DNA of 64,000 bases, taken from the NCBI RefSeq assembly GCF_000293885.2, contig NZ_CP010945.1, forward strand, positions 4,298,001 to 4,362,000, written 5' to 3'. How positions within the stretch are numbered: position 1 is the first letter of the stretch; the number at the start of each line of letters is the position of its first letter. Source of the DNA: Pseudomonas fluorescens NCIMB 11764. Its GTDB lineage: Bacteria; Pseudomonadota; Gammaproteobacteria; Pseudomonadales; Pseudomonadaceae. The position numbers and the translations under genes are program-made. The notes under the pieces are model-generated. The model was not told the origin of the DNA, ran no database searches, and saw nothing but the letters and a program-made list of their open reading frames with translations. This document shows, piece after piece, positions 46,272 to 54,694 of this stretch.

Positions 46272-47237
46272 TCAGACGGAACCCAATGCGCCATTTTCGG
46301 CCAGCAAGCTGGCTATCAGGGCGCTGGTGTCGAGTACGTGCAAGCGCTGCGTCACGCACTCGGGGGGCAAACGAAAGGGAGGTACGGAGTCAGAGATCGC
46401 AACGTGCTCGAATAGCGGCGGGTCGAACAGGTTGCTGCCCGCAGTGAACAAGCCATGGGTCGCCGCTGCGAACAGCCGGGTGGCTCCAGCCTTTTGACAG
46501 GCAAGGCCGGCATGCCTCAGCGTTTCGCCGGTACTGATCAGGTCGTCGAAAACAATGGCGGCCTTACCCGAGACTTCGCCAACCAGGAGAGTGCCTGTCA
46601 GAGTCGTGTGAGCACGGTGCTTTTCCATCAGCGCACTGCCCACTGAACGTCCCAGTTGTCGTTCGAGGGCCTGACGAAATTGCTCGGCACGCTTGGCACC
46701 ACCGGAATCCGGAGACACCGCCACCACCTCGGCGTCGCCGACGAACCTGGCGAAATGCTCGGCGAATAATTCTGTGCACTGCACGTTCCACGCAGGAATG
46801 CGAAAGGCATTGTCGAACGCCGCCGGATTATGCACTTCCAGGGCAACCAGGCGATCCACGTGGCAGGCTTCAATCATGGTCGCCAGGTAGCGAGTGATCG
46901 TCGGGTCTTGAGGCTGGCTGCGGCGATCTTTGCGTCCGTAGCAGAGGTAGGGCGTTACCGCCTGCACATGGCGAGCGCCGGCATCCTTGAGGGCTGCGCA
47001 AAAGAACAACAGGCGACACAACTTATCGTTAGCGCTCTGTCGATCATCTCCATACAACGAATGGAACACCACGACCTCGCGACCGTTAACCGGCTCCAGC
47101 GGTCGGCATTTATGTTCGCCATCTTCATAATTGCGCTCTTCATGAAGGGCCAGTTGGCAGCCAAGCCGCTGCGCGACGAAGGCTGCATAGTGCTCACTGC
47201 CTTGCAGGGCAAAAAGAAGCGGGCGATCTGAGAGCAT
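46272..47237 (-). CDS. prs: Ribose-phosphate pyrophosphokinase-like protein
   Basis: The 321-residue protein has the two-domain PRPP synthetase layout: LLFALQGSEHYAAFVAQRLG, HEERNYEDGEHKCRPLEPVN, TPYLCYGRKDRRSQPQDPTI, VVAVSPDSGGAKRAEQFRQA, and the PRPP-loop AAIVFDDLISTGETLRHAGL. The loop differs from the usual VVDDIIDTGGT, and the sequence is diverged from housekeeping Prs, so it is a paralog. It would make PRPP from ribose-5-phosphate. ATG 47237 has AAGGAG. It lies in an operon between two other genes under an Anr box, next to PRPP-using enzymes. Confidence 0.88.
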   Translation of the reverse strand: MLSDRPLLFALQGSEHYAAFVAQRLGCQLALHEERNYEDGEHKCRPLEPVNGREVVVFHSLYGDDRQSANDKLCRLLFFCAALKDAGARHVQAVTPYLCYGRKDRRSQPQDPTITRYLATMIEACHVDRLVALEVHNPAAFDNAFRIPAWNVQCTELFAEHFARFVGDAEVVAVSPDSGGAKRAEQFRQALERQLGRSVGSALMEKHRAHTTLTGTLLVGEVSGKAAIVFDDLISTGETLRHAGLACQKAGATRLFAAATHGLFTAGSNLFDPPLFEHVAISDSVPPFRLPPECVTQRLHVLDTSALIASLLAENGALGSV

Positions 47238-47320
47238 GCATCGGCTCCTTTGAGGCTTATCGAACAGGCCTCAACTGGATGGCTAACGTGGACATCAAGT
47301 ACCTGGCAATCCTTGTGCCT

Positions 47321-47887
47321 TCATCGGGCAGCACCATGACGTAACACCTCAATGCAGAACTCCATTTCGTAGGGCGGAACGTTGCATTCGACGATGTCAT
47401 GGGCGGCAACTTGCAGGTGCACGCCGATAATGTCGGCATGGATCGGCTGCTGGCAGACATGCCGGTCAACCAGTACCGCAGTGTAGACCCGACGAGCGCC
47501 CAGTTGCGCCAGATAGGCACACGTGCGCAGGAGTGAATGGCCCTCAAACAGCACATCATCGACAACGAGCAGGGTAGTGTTGGCAAGGTCCAGTTCACCC
47601 AGAAGTGGGTTCTCGGTCAATTCTGTGTGTGCATGCAGCACCTTGAGGTCATCGGCATAACGCTTGACCTTCAGGGGGTAAAGCGGCAGCTCTGGCTGGC
47701 CGGTCTGACGTGAAAGATGCTGCTGTAATCGCTGTGCCAGCGGCTCGCCACGGCGCTGGATGCCAATCAGTGCCGCTTGAACGGGCGGTAACAATATCGA
47801 CGCTTGGCGCGCCATGCCCTGCAGTACACCATCGAGTTCATCGCTGTCGTACAAGCGCAACCGCTGACTCGCCAGTAGGGTTGACAT
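47321..47887 (-). CDS. Phosphoribosyltransferase (PyrR-like)
   Basis: The 188-residue protein is a type I phosphoribosyltransferase: LRLYDSDELDGVLQGMARQA, AALIGIQRRGEPLAQRLQQH, and the PRPP loop LLVVDDVLFEGHSLLRTCAY. It resembles PyrR (uracil phosphoribosyltransferase/pyrimidine regulator) in layout. ATG 47887 follows GGAG; the longer frame begins in the operator region and is rejected. It is first in an operon with prs and flavin reductase, 80 bp from a perfect Anr box. Confidence 0.85.
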   Translation of the reverse strand: MSTLLASQRLRLYDSDELDGVLQGMARQASILLPPVQAALIGIQRRGEPLAQRLQQHLSRQTGQPELPLYPLKVKRYADDLKVLHAHTELTENPLLGELDLANTTLLVVDDVLFEGHSLLRTCAYLAQLGARRVYTAVLVDRHVCQQPIHADIIGVHLQVAAHDIVECNVPPYEMEFCIEVLRHGAAR

Positions 47888-47966
47888 AGCCGTCTCCAGT
47901 CGAAAACCGATGGACAGCAAAAAATGCTGTCCCATTGCCAACGTAATCCCGCCCGGTTCGGCCCTA

Positions 47967-47980
47967 TTGATATTGATCAA
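47967..47980. promoter_or_regulatory. Anr/FNR box, perfect dyad TTGATATTGATCAA
   Basis: Ten of ten positions and identical to the box at 31165. It lies 80 bp before the phosphoribosyltransferase (minus). Confidence 0.88.
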
Positions 47981-48042
47981 GTCGGGTGAAATGAAATCCC
48001 ATTCCATGAGCGTTCGTCCAGTGATCGGTCTTGCGCAGGGAC

Positions 48043-48056
48043 TTGATATAAATCAA
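48043..48056. promoter_or_regulatory. Anr/FNR box, perfect dyad TTGATATAAATCAA
   Basis: Ten of ten positions, 87 bp before stress protein no. 2. Confidence 0.88.
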
Positions 48057-48142
48057 CGCCAGGGCGACATCAACGGAGGACTCTGAATCAAACGCTGGTG
48101 CTTGATCCGGCGCGTCGAGTCCCACCTGTCTGGAGTCAGATC

Positions 48143-49027
48143 ATGAGCCAATATCAACGCTTGTTACTCATCGTCAACCCGGTCCTGCGCCATTCCCCTG
48201 CGATAAACCATGCGGCCGCCCTCGCCAAGGCCAGCGGCGCGAGCTTGCATATCGCTGCGTTTGTAATGCCCTTGGAGGTTCTGTCTCTGCTTGAAGAAGG
48301 CGTGCAGGAAAAGGCTCGGGAGAGCTATCTTCAGGACCATCGCGACTGGTTGACGAACCAGGCCACCAAACTCCGCGCGCTCGGGCTCGAAATAACGACG
48401 GAGGTGACGTGGGCCGATGACTTGGAACAAGACATTCTTGATCACGTCACGGAAATGCAGCCCGACCTGCTGATCAAGGAAGTGCAGCACGAATCAGCGC
48501 TCAAACGCGCGTTCTTCACCCCGCTGGACTGGCATTTGTTGCGCGACAGCCCGATACCGGTCTATCTGGTGGGCGGCAGTGGCCATGCCTTGCCGCGCAA
48601 GGTCGTGGCGGCGGTTGACGCTTCAGATGCCGAGTCTCGAAACACCGAGCTGAACGAGCGGATCATTCAGCAAGCCACCAACCTTGCGTTGCAGTGCGAT
48701 GCCGAGTTGCACCTGCTGTATGCCTGTGATCTTTCGGGGATCTATCTGTCGGACATGGGAGGGCTGGCGCTTCCAGACATCACCAAAGAGTTGCGCACAA
48801 CCGAGGAACAATCGTTCATCAAATTGGCCAATCGGTACGGCGTACCCTCTGATCGCCGGCATTTTATTCTCGGTCACCCGGTCTCGGCGCTGAGCGATTT
48901 TGCCAGCGAGCACCAGGTGGATGTGATCGTGATGGGCAGAGTCCAGTACCACGGCCTGGAGAAGCTGCTGGGCAGCACTACCGAACATATTCTGTACCAG
49001 GTGCCCTGCAGCGTTCTGGCGGTCTAG
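48143..49027 (+). CDS. Universal stress protein, two Usp domains (no. 2)
   Basis: The 294-residue protein is a close paralog of no. 1, with the same start (MSQYQRLLLIVNPVLRHSPA), LLDWHLL-type domain end, and C-terminal VIVMGRVQYHGLEKLLGSTT. Both copies share their leader arrangement with an Anr box and GGAG before MSQYQ, suggesting duplication of gene and promoter together. It heads an operon with a phosphoribosyltransferase (57 bp later) and a hydrolase. Confidence 0.88.
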   Translation: MSQYQRLLLIVNPVLRHSPAINHAAALAKASGASLHIAAFVMPLEVLSLLEEGVQEKARESYLQDHRDWLTNQATKLRALGLEITTEVTWADDLEQDILDHVTEMQPDLLIKEVQHESALKRAFFTPLDWHLLRDSPIPVYLVGGSGHALPRKVVAAVDASDAESRNTELNERIIQQATNLALQCDAELHLLYACDLSGIYLSDMGGLALPDITKELRTTEEQSFIKLANRYGVPSDRRHFILGHPVSALSDFASEHQVDVIVMGRVQYHGLEKLLGSTTEHILYQVPCSVLAV

Positions 49028-49084
49028 ATCGGGCAAGGCCAGTTGTAACGAAACGACAGGCGTCATCGCCTGAGGAGGTTTTTC

Positions 49085-49792
49085 ATGAGTCAAAGCCCCT
49101 CATTGCAAACCACGTTGAAGGACCGGGTAGAAGCCGGCCAGCGTCTGGTGGAACCGTTGCTCAAATATGCACATCGACCCGATGTCATCATCCTCGCCTT
49201 GCCCCGTGGCGGCGTTCCCGTCGCTTATGAAGTGGCCAAGGCCCTGGACGTGCGCCTGGACCTGATGCTGGTCCGCAAGCTGGGCGTTCCATCCCACCCG
49301 GAGTTCGCCATGGGCGCCATTGCCAGTGGCGGTATCCAAATCATCAATAACGACGCATTGCAGGCAAACCCGATTACTCCGGCCGCGTTCGATGCCGTGC
49401 TCGCGCGCGAAACACAGGAACTGTTGCGTCGTGAGCAGGTGTACCGCGGAACCCGCCCACCCGTGCGATTGAAGGATCAGGTGGTGATCCTGATCGACGA
49501 CGGCCTGGCAACCGGGGCCTCGATGATGGCGGCAATCCACGCGGCGCGAAAGCAAGCACCGGCTCGCATCGTCGTCGCCGTGCCGGTGGCGCCGCTGGAA
49601 ACCGTGGAGGCGCTGCGCAGTGAAGTCAATGAAGTCATCTGCCCACTCATTCCCGAATGGATGATGTCGATCGGATATTGGTACCTGAGCTTCCCCCAGA
49701 CTTCAGACGAAGAGGTTATTGATTTGTTGACGCGGTCCTGGCGGCGGGAGTCTGCTGCCAGTGCCTCGGCTCAGGAGAGCGTCGATGATTGA
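49085..49792 (+). CDS. Phosphoribosyltransferase domain protein
   Basis: The 235-residue protein has DVIILALPRGGVPVAYEVAK, LDLMLVRKLGVPSHPEFAMG, and the PRPP loop VVILIDDGLATGASMMAAIH. This type occurs in M. tuberculosis Rv0571c and Rv2030c, where it is fused to a dienelactone-hydrolase-like or erythromycin-esterase-like domain. Here those two partners are separate neighbouring genes. The stop overlaps the start of the hydrolase gene by 8 bp (49785-49792), implying translational coupling. The base or nucleotide it uses is unknown. Confidence 0.87.
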   Translation: MSQSPSLQTTLKDRVEAGQRLVEPLLKYAHRPDVIILALPRGGVPVAYEVAKALDVRLDLMLVRKLGVPSHPEFAMGAIASGGIQIINNDALQANPITPAAFDAVLARETQELLRREQVYRGTRPPVRLKDQVVILIDDGLATGASMMAAIHAARKQAPARIVVAVPVAPLETVEALRSEVNEVICPLIPEWMMSIGYWYLSFPQTSDEEVIDLLTRSWRRESAASASAQESVDD

Positions 49793-50441
49793 GGTGCACT
49801 ATCGGCAGCTGGACCTGAAGGACGTTGAGTTATCAGCCGATTTGCGCCTGCCGGTCAACGCCAGCGCGTTGGTGGTCTTCGTCCATGGCAGCGGCAGCGG
49901 TCGTACAAGTCCGCGTAATCAATATGTCGCAGAGTCGCTGGCCAGACGGGGGCTGGCGTCGCTGCTGTTCGACCTGCTCACGGAACCGGAGCAACGCCTG
50001 GACAACCTCACCGGTGAACTTCGTTTCGATATCGCCTTGCTTGCCAGGCGGCTGGTGGAGGTCATCGACTGGGTCAGTCGGGACGCGGAATTGCACGCGC
50101 TACGAATCGGTCTGTTTGGCGCGAGCACCGGTGCTGCGGCGGCCTTGTTGGCCGCGGCCTTGCGGCCGGAGGTGGTGCATGCGGTGGTCAGCCGGGGCGG
50201 GCGCACCGACCTGGCGGGTGCGGCATTGACCCAGGTGAGGGCACCCACTTTGCAGATCGTTGGCGCCCGGGACCCGATGGTGCTTGAGCTGAATGAGCAA
50301 AGCAGTCGTGCCTTGCGGTGTGAACAACAGCTGGAAATCGTGGCGGGCGCTACCCATCTTTTCGAGGAGCCCGGGGCCCTTGAGGACGTCGCCAGACTTG
50401 CTGGCGACTGGTTCGAGCACCATCTGCACGGCCCCGACTGA
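49785..50441 (+). CDS. Dienelactone-hydrolase-like alpha/beta hydrolase
   Basis: The 218-residue protein has ALVVFVHGSGSGRTSPRNQY (oxyanion hole), the nucleophile elbow RIGLFGASTGAAAALLAAAL (Ser in GAST), Asp in LQIVGARDPMVLELN and His in VAGATHLFEEPG. ATG 49785 follows AGGAG and overlaps the phosphoribosyltransferase end. The substrate is unknown. In M. tuberculosis DosR-regulon proteins the same domain is fused to a phosphoribosyltransferase, so the two products probably act on the same molecule. Confidence 0.87.
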   Translation: MIEVHYRQLDLKDVELSADLRLPVNASALVVFVHGSGSGRTSPRNQYVAESLARRGLASLLFDLLTEPEQRLDNLTGELRFDIALLARRLVEVIDWVSRDAELHALRIGLFGASTGAAAALLAAALRPEVVHAVVSRGGRTDLAGAALTQVRAPTLQIVGARDPMVLELNEQSSRALRCEQQLEIVAGATHLFEEPGALEDVARLAGDWFEHHLHGPD

Positions 50442-50457
50442 CAACTCTGGATCGGTG

Positions 50458-51825
50458 TCACACGCCAAACGGATAGGTTTCATCTTCCGGTTCGAGTTCC
50501 TGGCTTTTTGGCAGTGCCAGTGCTGTCACGGGTTGGGTCTGTTCAATCCAGATCATGGCGTCGAACTGTTCGGCCAACATCGCTTCGAAGTAATGACTGC
50601 CACGCTCGGTTTCGGGGCGGTAAATCACCCCGATGGCCCGTTCCAGCAACGGTTTGGACAACACCCGGCGCAGCTCTTTGCGCGTTGGGTCTCGCCAGTC
50701 GGTCAATGACGCCGGCACACCCGCCTTGAGGAACTGATGCTCCCAACTGTCCGGGCGAGAGGGCAGGACGTCCTTGATGAGCATGTCGCCGTCCCAGTCA
50801 TCGGCCGCGGTCACCTTGCCACGGTCGGTGCTCATACCGATCAGCACGGCATCGCGCCCATAGGCACTGCGGCACAGCTGACCGATGTTGAACTGACCCT
50901 TCCAGCCCATCTCCGTCGCGGCCGCGTTGCCGATATGAGAATTGTGCGCCCAGACCACGGCTTTGGCTTGCGGGCCCCGGTGCTCAAGCAGTGCACGAAG
51001 TGTGTCGAACATGTGCCGGTCACGCAGGTTCCACGAGGCGGTCGACCCTCGATAAATCGCACGGTAATACTGTTCCGCTGCCTGCACCACCCGAGCGTTC
51101 TGCGCCGCATTGAAGAACGCCTCGTCGTTCTGGATGAGCCCGGCCAGTTGTTCGGCCAGCATGGCATTGAGCTGGTCGACCACCGGCTGCTCACAGGGCA
51201 TCAAGCCGCCACGTTCGACGAAGTGGCCATACAACGCGGGATCATCCTGCCATGGGGTCAGACAGCCATAGCGCCGCCGGGCTTCGTGGGCCAGCTTTGG
51301 GTCGACCCGGTCCAGATAACTCAGCACTTCATGAATGGAGTTGCGCAGGCTGTAAACGTCCAGCCCGCGGAACTCGACACGATGTTCAGAGGCGAGGGTG
51401 TGGTTGTATTGATGCAGCCAGTGGGCGAATGCTCTCACGTCGGTGTTGCGCCACATCCAGGTCGGGAATCGGCTGAAGATGTGACGTTTCCACGCCGAAG
51501 GCGCCAATCCCCGGACATACTGGTCGACATGACCCGCGTCCGGCCAGTCCGCTTCAACGGCCACGATGTTGAACCCATGCTGCTCAATCAGCCTTTGGGT
51601 GATCGCTGCCCGGGTTCGATAAAAATCGCTGGTGCCATGACTGGCTTCGCCGATCATCACCACCCGCGCATCCGCATAGCGATCGAACATTTCACCAAAG
51701 GCGGAGGAATCCAGTGCCGGCAGAGGCTCGGCGTATTGGCGCAGAAGAGGTGCGATGGCGGCCTGGTCAATGCGCCGATGTGAGCCATACAGGTTATCCA
51801 GCATGTCTTGGGAGGGTGTGTTCAT
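50458..51825 (-). CDS. Erythromycin esterase family protein
   Basis: The 455-residue protein has the EreA/EreB-like fold: ARVVMIGEASHGTSDFYRTR, IVAVEADWPDAGHVDQYVRG, AHWLHQYNHTLASEHRVEFR, and AKAVVWAHNSHIGNAAATEM, with conserved Glu/His catalytic positions. Resistance to macrolides should not be assumed; DosR-regulon homologues such as Rv2030c have no proven role. It is convergent with the hydrolase gene (16 bp apart). A weak Anr-like site lies 147 bp upstream. Confidence 0.87.
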   Translation of the reverse strand: MNTPSQDMLDNLYGSHRRIDQAAIAPLLRQYAEPLPALDSSAFGEMFDRYADARVVMIGEASHGTSDFYRTRAAITQRLIEQHGFNIVAVEADWPDAGHVDQYVRGLAPSAWKRHIFSRFPTWMWRNTDVRAFAHWLHQYNHTLASEHRVEFRGLDVYSLRNSIHEVLSYLDRVDPKLAHEARRRYGCLTPWQDDPALYGHFVERGGLMPCEQPVVDQLNAMLAEQLAGLIQNDEAFFNAAQNARVVQAAEQYYRAIYRGSTASWNLRDRHMFDTLRALLEHRGPQAKAVVWAHNSHIGNAAATEMGWKGQFNIGQLCRSAYGRDAVLIGMSTDRGKVTAADDWDGDMLIKDVLPSRPDSWEHQFLKAGVPASLTDWRDPTRKELRRVLSKPLLERAIGVIYRPETERGSHYFEAMLAEQFDAMIWIEQTQPVTALALPKSQELEPEDETYPFGV

Positions 51826-51971
51826 GACTGTCGTTCCCGCAAAGGTGGGTTACTGCCAGCGGTATTGCGCTTGCGCTCAACCGCCCGAAATCAGTCCGCA
51901 GGTCCTCGACACATTGTGTTTAAACGCAAGCTTTTGTGTCGCTTCATCACCTGTTTGATTATTCCTACACC

Positions 51972-51985
51972 TTGATCCAGATGAA
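51972..51985. promoter_or_regulatory. Weak Anr/FNR-like box TTGAT-N4-ATGAA
   Basis: Nine of ten positions, but one central half-site base is changed. It lies 147 bp before the erythromycin-esterase homologue (minus). Confidence 0.45.
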
Positions 51986-52144
51986 CAATTGAGTTTCGTC
52001 AATAAAGGCTGCAAAGCCTTGAGAGAAGCTGTCTGCATCAAGTATTCGTTGGCTGCCGACTATGATCTGACGCGATGGGTGTTATTCCGAAAGCAGGAAT
52101 GGAAGGCTCATTTCCCTCTGACCTTGTAAATGGTCGGCGTCTGG

Positions 52145-52160
52145 CTAGGCTCCAGCCTAG
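52145..52160. repeat. Perfect inverted repeat CTAGGCT-CC-AGCCTAG
   Basis: A 7-bp stem with a 2-nt centre lies 75 bp before the cytochrome c start. It could be a regulator site or a hairpin in the leader. Confidence 0.4.
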
Positions 52161-52234
52161 GGCTGTCTTCGGGAGAGGGAATTGAACGGTAGGTGAAGGA
52201 TGGTATTCATCCGCTAAAAGCAGGGGCGTAGATC

Positions 52235-52891
52235 ATGGAAGCATTGGGTACGAAGAGTATTTTCAACCGCTCACATCTGACGCTTGCCCTCTGCGTAGGT
52301 GCGCTCATGGGCTGCACCAGCACGAGTGAAGAGACATCGCAAACCACGTCGGCCATGTCCGGTATCGCCATGGCGGACCAGGTTTGCGCCCAATGCCATG
52401 GACTGACGGGAGAGTCCTTCTCGCCAACATTCCCCAAGCTGGCCGGGCAGCAAAAAGAGTACCTGAAGTTGCAGCTGGCTGACTTCAAGGACCATGCACG
52501 CAGTGATAAAGCCGGGACTCAGTACATGTGGGGCTTTAACCATCTGACGCAGACCCAGATAGCCGAACTGGCCGACTATTTTTCGAGTCAGAGCCCCATG
52601 AAGGCGGATGCAGACACGCCCGATGCCCGCGGTGAATTGATCTTTCGCCAGGGCTTGCCTGAGGCGGGCGTCGCGCAGTGCAGTTCGTGCCACGGTGCCG
52701 GCGGTCAGGGAGGTGGCCAGATTCCCCGCGTGGCGGGTCAACATGCCGCTTATGTGAGTCGCCAGATCAAGGTGCTTCAACAGACCGAACTGCGGCCCCG
52801 GGACGCCCTGATGAAGAAAAATCACTCACTGTCTGAGGCGGATGCCGAATCTGTCGCCCATTACATGGCAACGCTGGGGGCAAAAAAATAA
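52235..52891 (+). CDS. Diheme cytochrome c lipoprotein (c4-like)
   Basis: The 218-residue protein has a lipoprotein signal ending in LMGCTS (Cys27) and two c-heme sites: CAQCH at residues 51-55 and CSSCH near 149. Met ligands are plausible in MWGFNHLT and DALMKKNH. The two halves repeat, as in cytochrome c4. It should be an outer- or inner-membrane-anchored periplasmic electron carrier. No oxidase or reductase gene is adjacent. No clear Anr box is seen within 100 bp; the inverted repeat at 52145 lies upstream. Confidence 0.88.
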   Translation: MEALGTKSIFNRSHLTLALCVGALMGCTSTSEETSQTTSAMSGIAMADQVCAQCHGLTGESFSPTFPKLAGQQKEYLKLQLADFKDHARSDKAGTQYMWGFNHLTQTQIAELADYFSSQSPMKADADTPDARGELIFRQGLPEAGVAQCSSCHGAGGQGGGQIPRVAGQHAAYVSRQIKVLQQTELRPRDALMKKNHSLSEADAESVAHYMATLGAKK

Positions 52892-52921
52892 TGGCTTTTC
52901 GCCGACAGCGCTCAAGTCGTT

Positions 52922-53452
52922 TTACAGGTACAGGCAGTGAATCACTTGGCGGGTATCGAAGGGATCGTCGCGCGTTTCGAAGCCAAGGGATCTGGCCAGG
53001 TCGCGCATCGGCGCATTGCTGGAGGCGTCGACCGCATATATCTGGTGAAAACCGTTCTTGCGCGCGGCCGTGATCAAATGTTCCATCAGTAACGTGCCCA
53101 GCCCCAGATGCTTCCATTGATCGGCAACTGTCACCATACACTCACACTTATATTCGCCCGCGGTGGCATAACGGCTGACGCCGATCTCGATCAATTGGCC
53201 ATTTTCGTGGACCAGCGCGATGTATGCCAGGCACTGCTTGTTGCCGGGTTCGTTGACCTGCGCGAGAAAGCGCATGTGCCGGGACTCAGGGCATAGGTGT
53301 TTGATGAAGCTGTACTCACGCTCGCGGTCTTTTTCCGTCAGTTGCCGGATCAACACGTGACGACCATCCTTGAGCGCTTCGATCCAGTATTTTCCGGTGA
53401 CTTTGGCATAGGCTTCGGAAGATCGATCATTATGGTCTTTGACAGTGAGCAT
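52922..53452 (-). CDS. GNAT family acetyltransferase
   Basis: The 176-residue protein has a GNAT fold: GRHVLIRQLTEKDREREYSF, VHENGQLIEIGVSRYATAGE, CECMVTVADQWKHLGLGTLL (acetyl-CoA binding) and NAPMRDLARSLGFETRDDP. It resembles the C-terminal acetyltransferase domain of Pat-type protein lysine acetyltransferases, which act on acetyl-CoA synthetase. That target is attractive here because an AcsA-like enzyme is in the island, but it is inference. ATG 53452 follows GGAGGG. A weak Anr-like dyad lies 91 bp upstream. Confidence 0.82.
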   Translation of the reverse strand: MLTVKDHNDRSSEAYAKVTGKYWIEALKDGRHVLIRQLTEKDREREYSFIKHLCPESRHMRFLAQVNEPGNKQCLAYIALVHENGQLIEIGVSRYATAGEYKCECMVTVADQWKHLGLGTLLMEHLITAARKNGFHQIYAVDASSNAPMRDLARSLGFETRDDPFDTRQVIHCLYL

Positions 53453-53542
53453 GATGCGATCCCTCCCGCCGTCTTCAAAGGTCGGCGCGCAGTGACAAAC
53501 CACGCGATTCACTTCTTTCTACACCCCTGGCTGCGCCTGAAT

Positions 53543-53556
53543 ATGATCTGGATCAG
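53543..53556. promoter_or_regulatory. Weak Anr/FNR-like dyad ATGAT-N4-ATCAG
   Basis: The inner TGAT/ATCA halves match but the outer bases do not. It lies 91 bp before the GNAT gene (minus). Confidence 0.4.
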
Positions 53557-53588
53557 ACTCTTATGACAGTGCGCTCAATTGCCTGGAT

Positions 53589-53602
53589 TTGATGTAAATC
53601 AA
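53589..53602. promoter_or_regulatory. Anr/FNR box, perfect dyad TTGATGTAAATCAA
   Basis: Ten of ten positions. It lies 75 bp before stress protein no. 3 (plus) and 137 bp before the GNAT gene (minus). Confidence 0.88.
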
Positions 53603-53676
53603 ACAGGCAGAGGGCGCAACGAGCGCAGTCTCTGAACATGGCCACGCAATGGGCCGGTGTATAGACGAGGTGTGTC

Positions 53677-54603
53677 ATGGCCCACTATCAACGATTGCTG
53701 CTGATCGCCAACCCGAACCTGAAAGAGGCCCCGGCCTTGCTGCGTGCCATCGCCCTGGTCAGGGCCAGTGGAGCCAGGCTGGATGTGCGAGCCTTTATCG
53801 AACCGGCGCCCATGGAGCATCCGTGGGAAGAGAACAGAGACGAGGAGGGTGATCAGCGATATCAGCGTCATTATCTCCACTGGAAGGACCAAACACTTCA
53901 GCGCCTCAATGCCCAGGGATTGGAGGTGAACGTGCAAGTTGTCTTCACCTGCGATCCACTGCTCGACATCTTGAAATGTGTCGAGGCGCTCAAGCCCGAC
54001 CTGGTCATCAAGGATGTCACACTGGACCCGGTACTTGGACGGGCGTTCGTCACACCTCTGGATTACCATTTGCTGCGCGGATGTCCCGTTGCGTTACACC
54101 TGGTCAACCAGGTCCGTCATGAGTTGCCTCGTCGGATCGTCGCCGCTGTGGACCCGTTCGATACGGTCACACAAATCCATGATGTGAACGATGCCATTAT
54201 TCAGGCGGCTCATACGCTGGCCGCGCAATGCCACGCATCGCTGCACCTGCTTTACGCCTATGACTTATCGCCTGCATTCAATGGCGATACGCCGCTGATC
54301 AGCGGCTGTTGGAACATGGCCTTCATGGATGAGTTGCGAGAGTCCCTTCATCAGGCGTTCAACACCCTGGCTGAGCGCTATGGAATTGCTCCAGAGCACC
54401 GGCATTTTTTCATGGGTCTGCCGACGCCGGTGATCAGTGCATTTGTCGATGAATACCAGGCAGACGTCGTGGTGATGGGCACCGTGCATCGTGTGGGCAC
54501 TCATCGATTCATCGGCAGCACTATGGAGCGCGCGCTGTATTCGTTGCAGGGCAGCATTCTGGCGGTCAGACAATCAGACTCGCACGTCGAAGAGAACAGG
54601 TGA
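53677..54603 (+). CDS. Universal stress protein, two Usp domains (no. 3)
   Basis: The 308-residue protein has two Usp domains (MAHYQRLLLIANPNLKEAPA; second from LPRRIVAAVDPFDTVTQIHD) and ends VVVMGTVHRVGTHRFIGSTM then ERALYSLQGSILAVR. It is more diverged from nos. 1 and 2 than they are from each other, with an acidic insertion (HPWEENRDEEGDQRYQRHYL). It is monocistronic; a terminator for the opposite hsp20 gene follows. Confidence 0.88.
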   Translation: MAHYQRLLLIANPNLKEAPALLRAIALVRASGARLDVRAFIEPAPMEHPWEENRDEEGDQRYQRHYLHWKDQTLQRLNAQGLEVNVQVVFTCDPLLDILKCVEALKPDLVIKDVTLDPVLGRAFVTPLDYHLLRGCPVALHLVNQVRHELPRRIVAAVDPFDTVTQIHDVNDAIIQAAHTLAAQCHASLHLLYAYDLSPAFNGDTPLISGCWNMAFMDELRESLHQAFNTLAERYGIAPEHRHFFMGLPTPVISAFVDEYQADVVVMGTVHRVGTHRFIGSTMERALYSLQGSILAVRQSDSHVEENR

Positions 54604-54647
54604 TCGCGGCGTTGACCCGCGCCTTGCTTCAGCCTTTTTAAATGAAC

Positions 54648-54677
54648 AAAAAAAACCCCGCCGGTTTCCCGGCAGGG
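54648..54677 (-). terminator. Rho-independent terminator of hsp20
   Basis: On the minus strand CCCC-T-GCCGG, loop GAAA, CCGGC-GGGG is followed by eight T. It lies 17 bp after the hsp20 stop codon. Confidence 0.85.
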
Positions 54678-54694
54678 GCTGGGCAGCCAGGGAT

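Larger units (their letters stand above)
51826..52234. other. Intergenic region between esterase and cytochrome c genes
   Basis: 409 bp without a gene. It contains the weak Anr-like site at 51972 and a perfect 16-bp inverted repeat at 52145. No terminator with a T run is visible. Confidence 0.5.

Noticed and set aside
50458..51825. Macrolide resistance gene
   Set aside because: The erythromycin-esterase fold is common in stress regulons without resistance; context points to the dormancy module.
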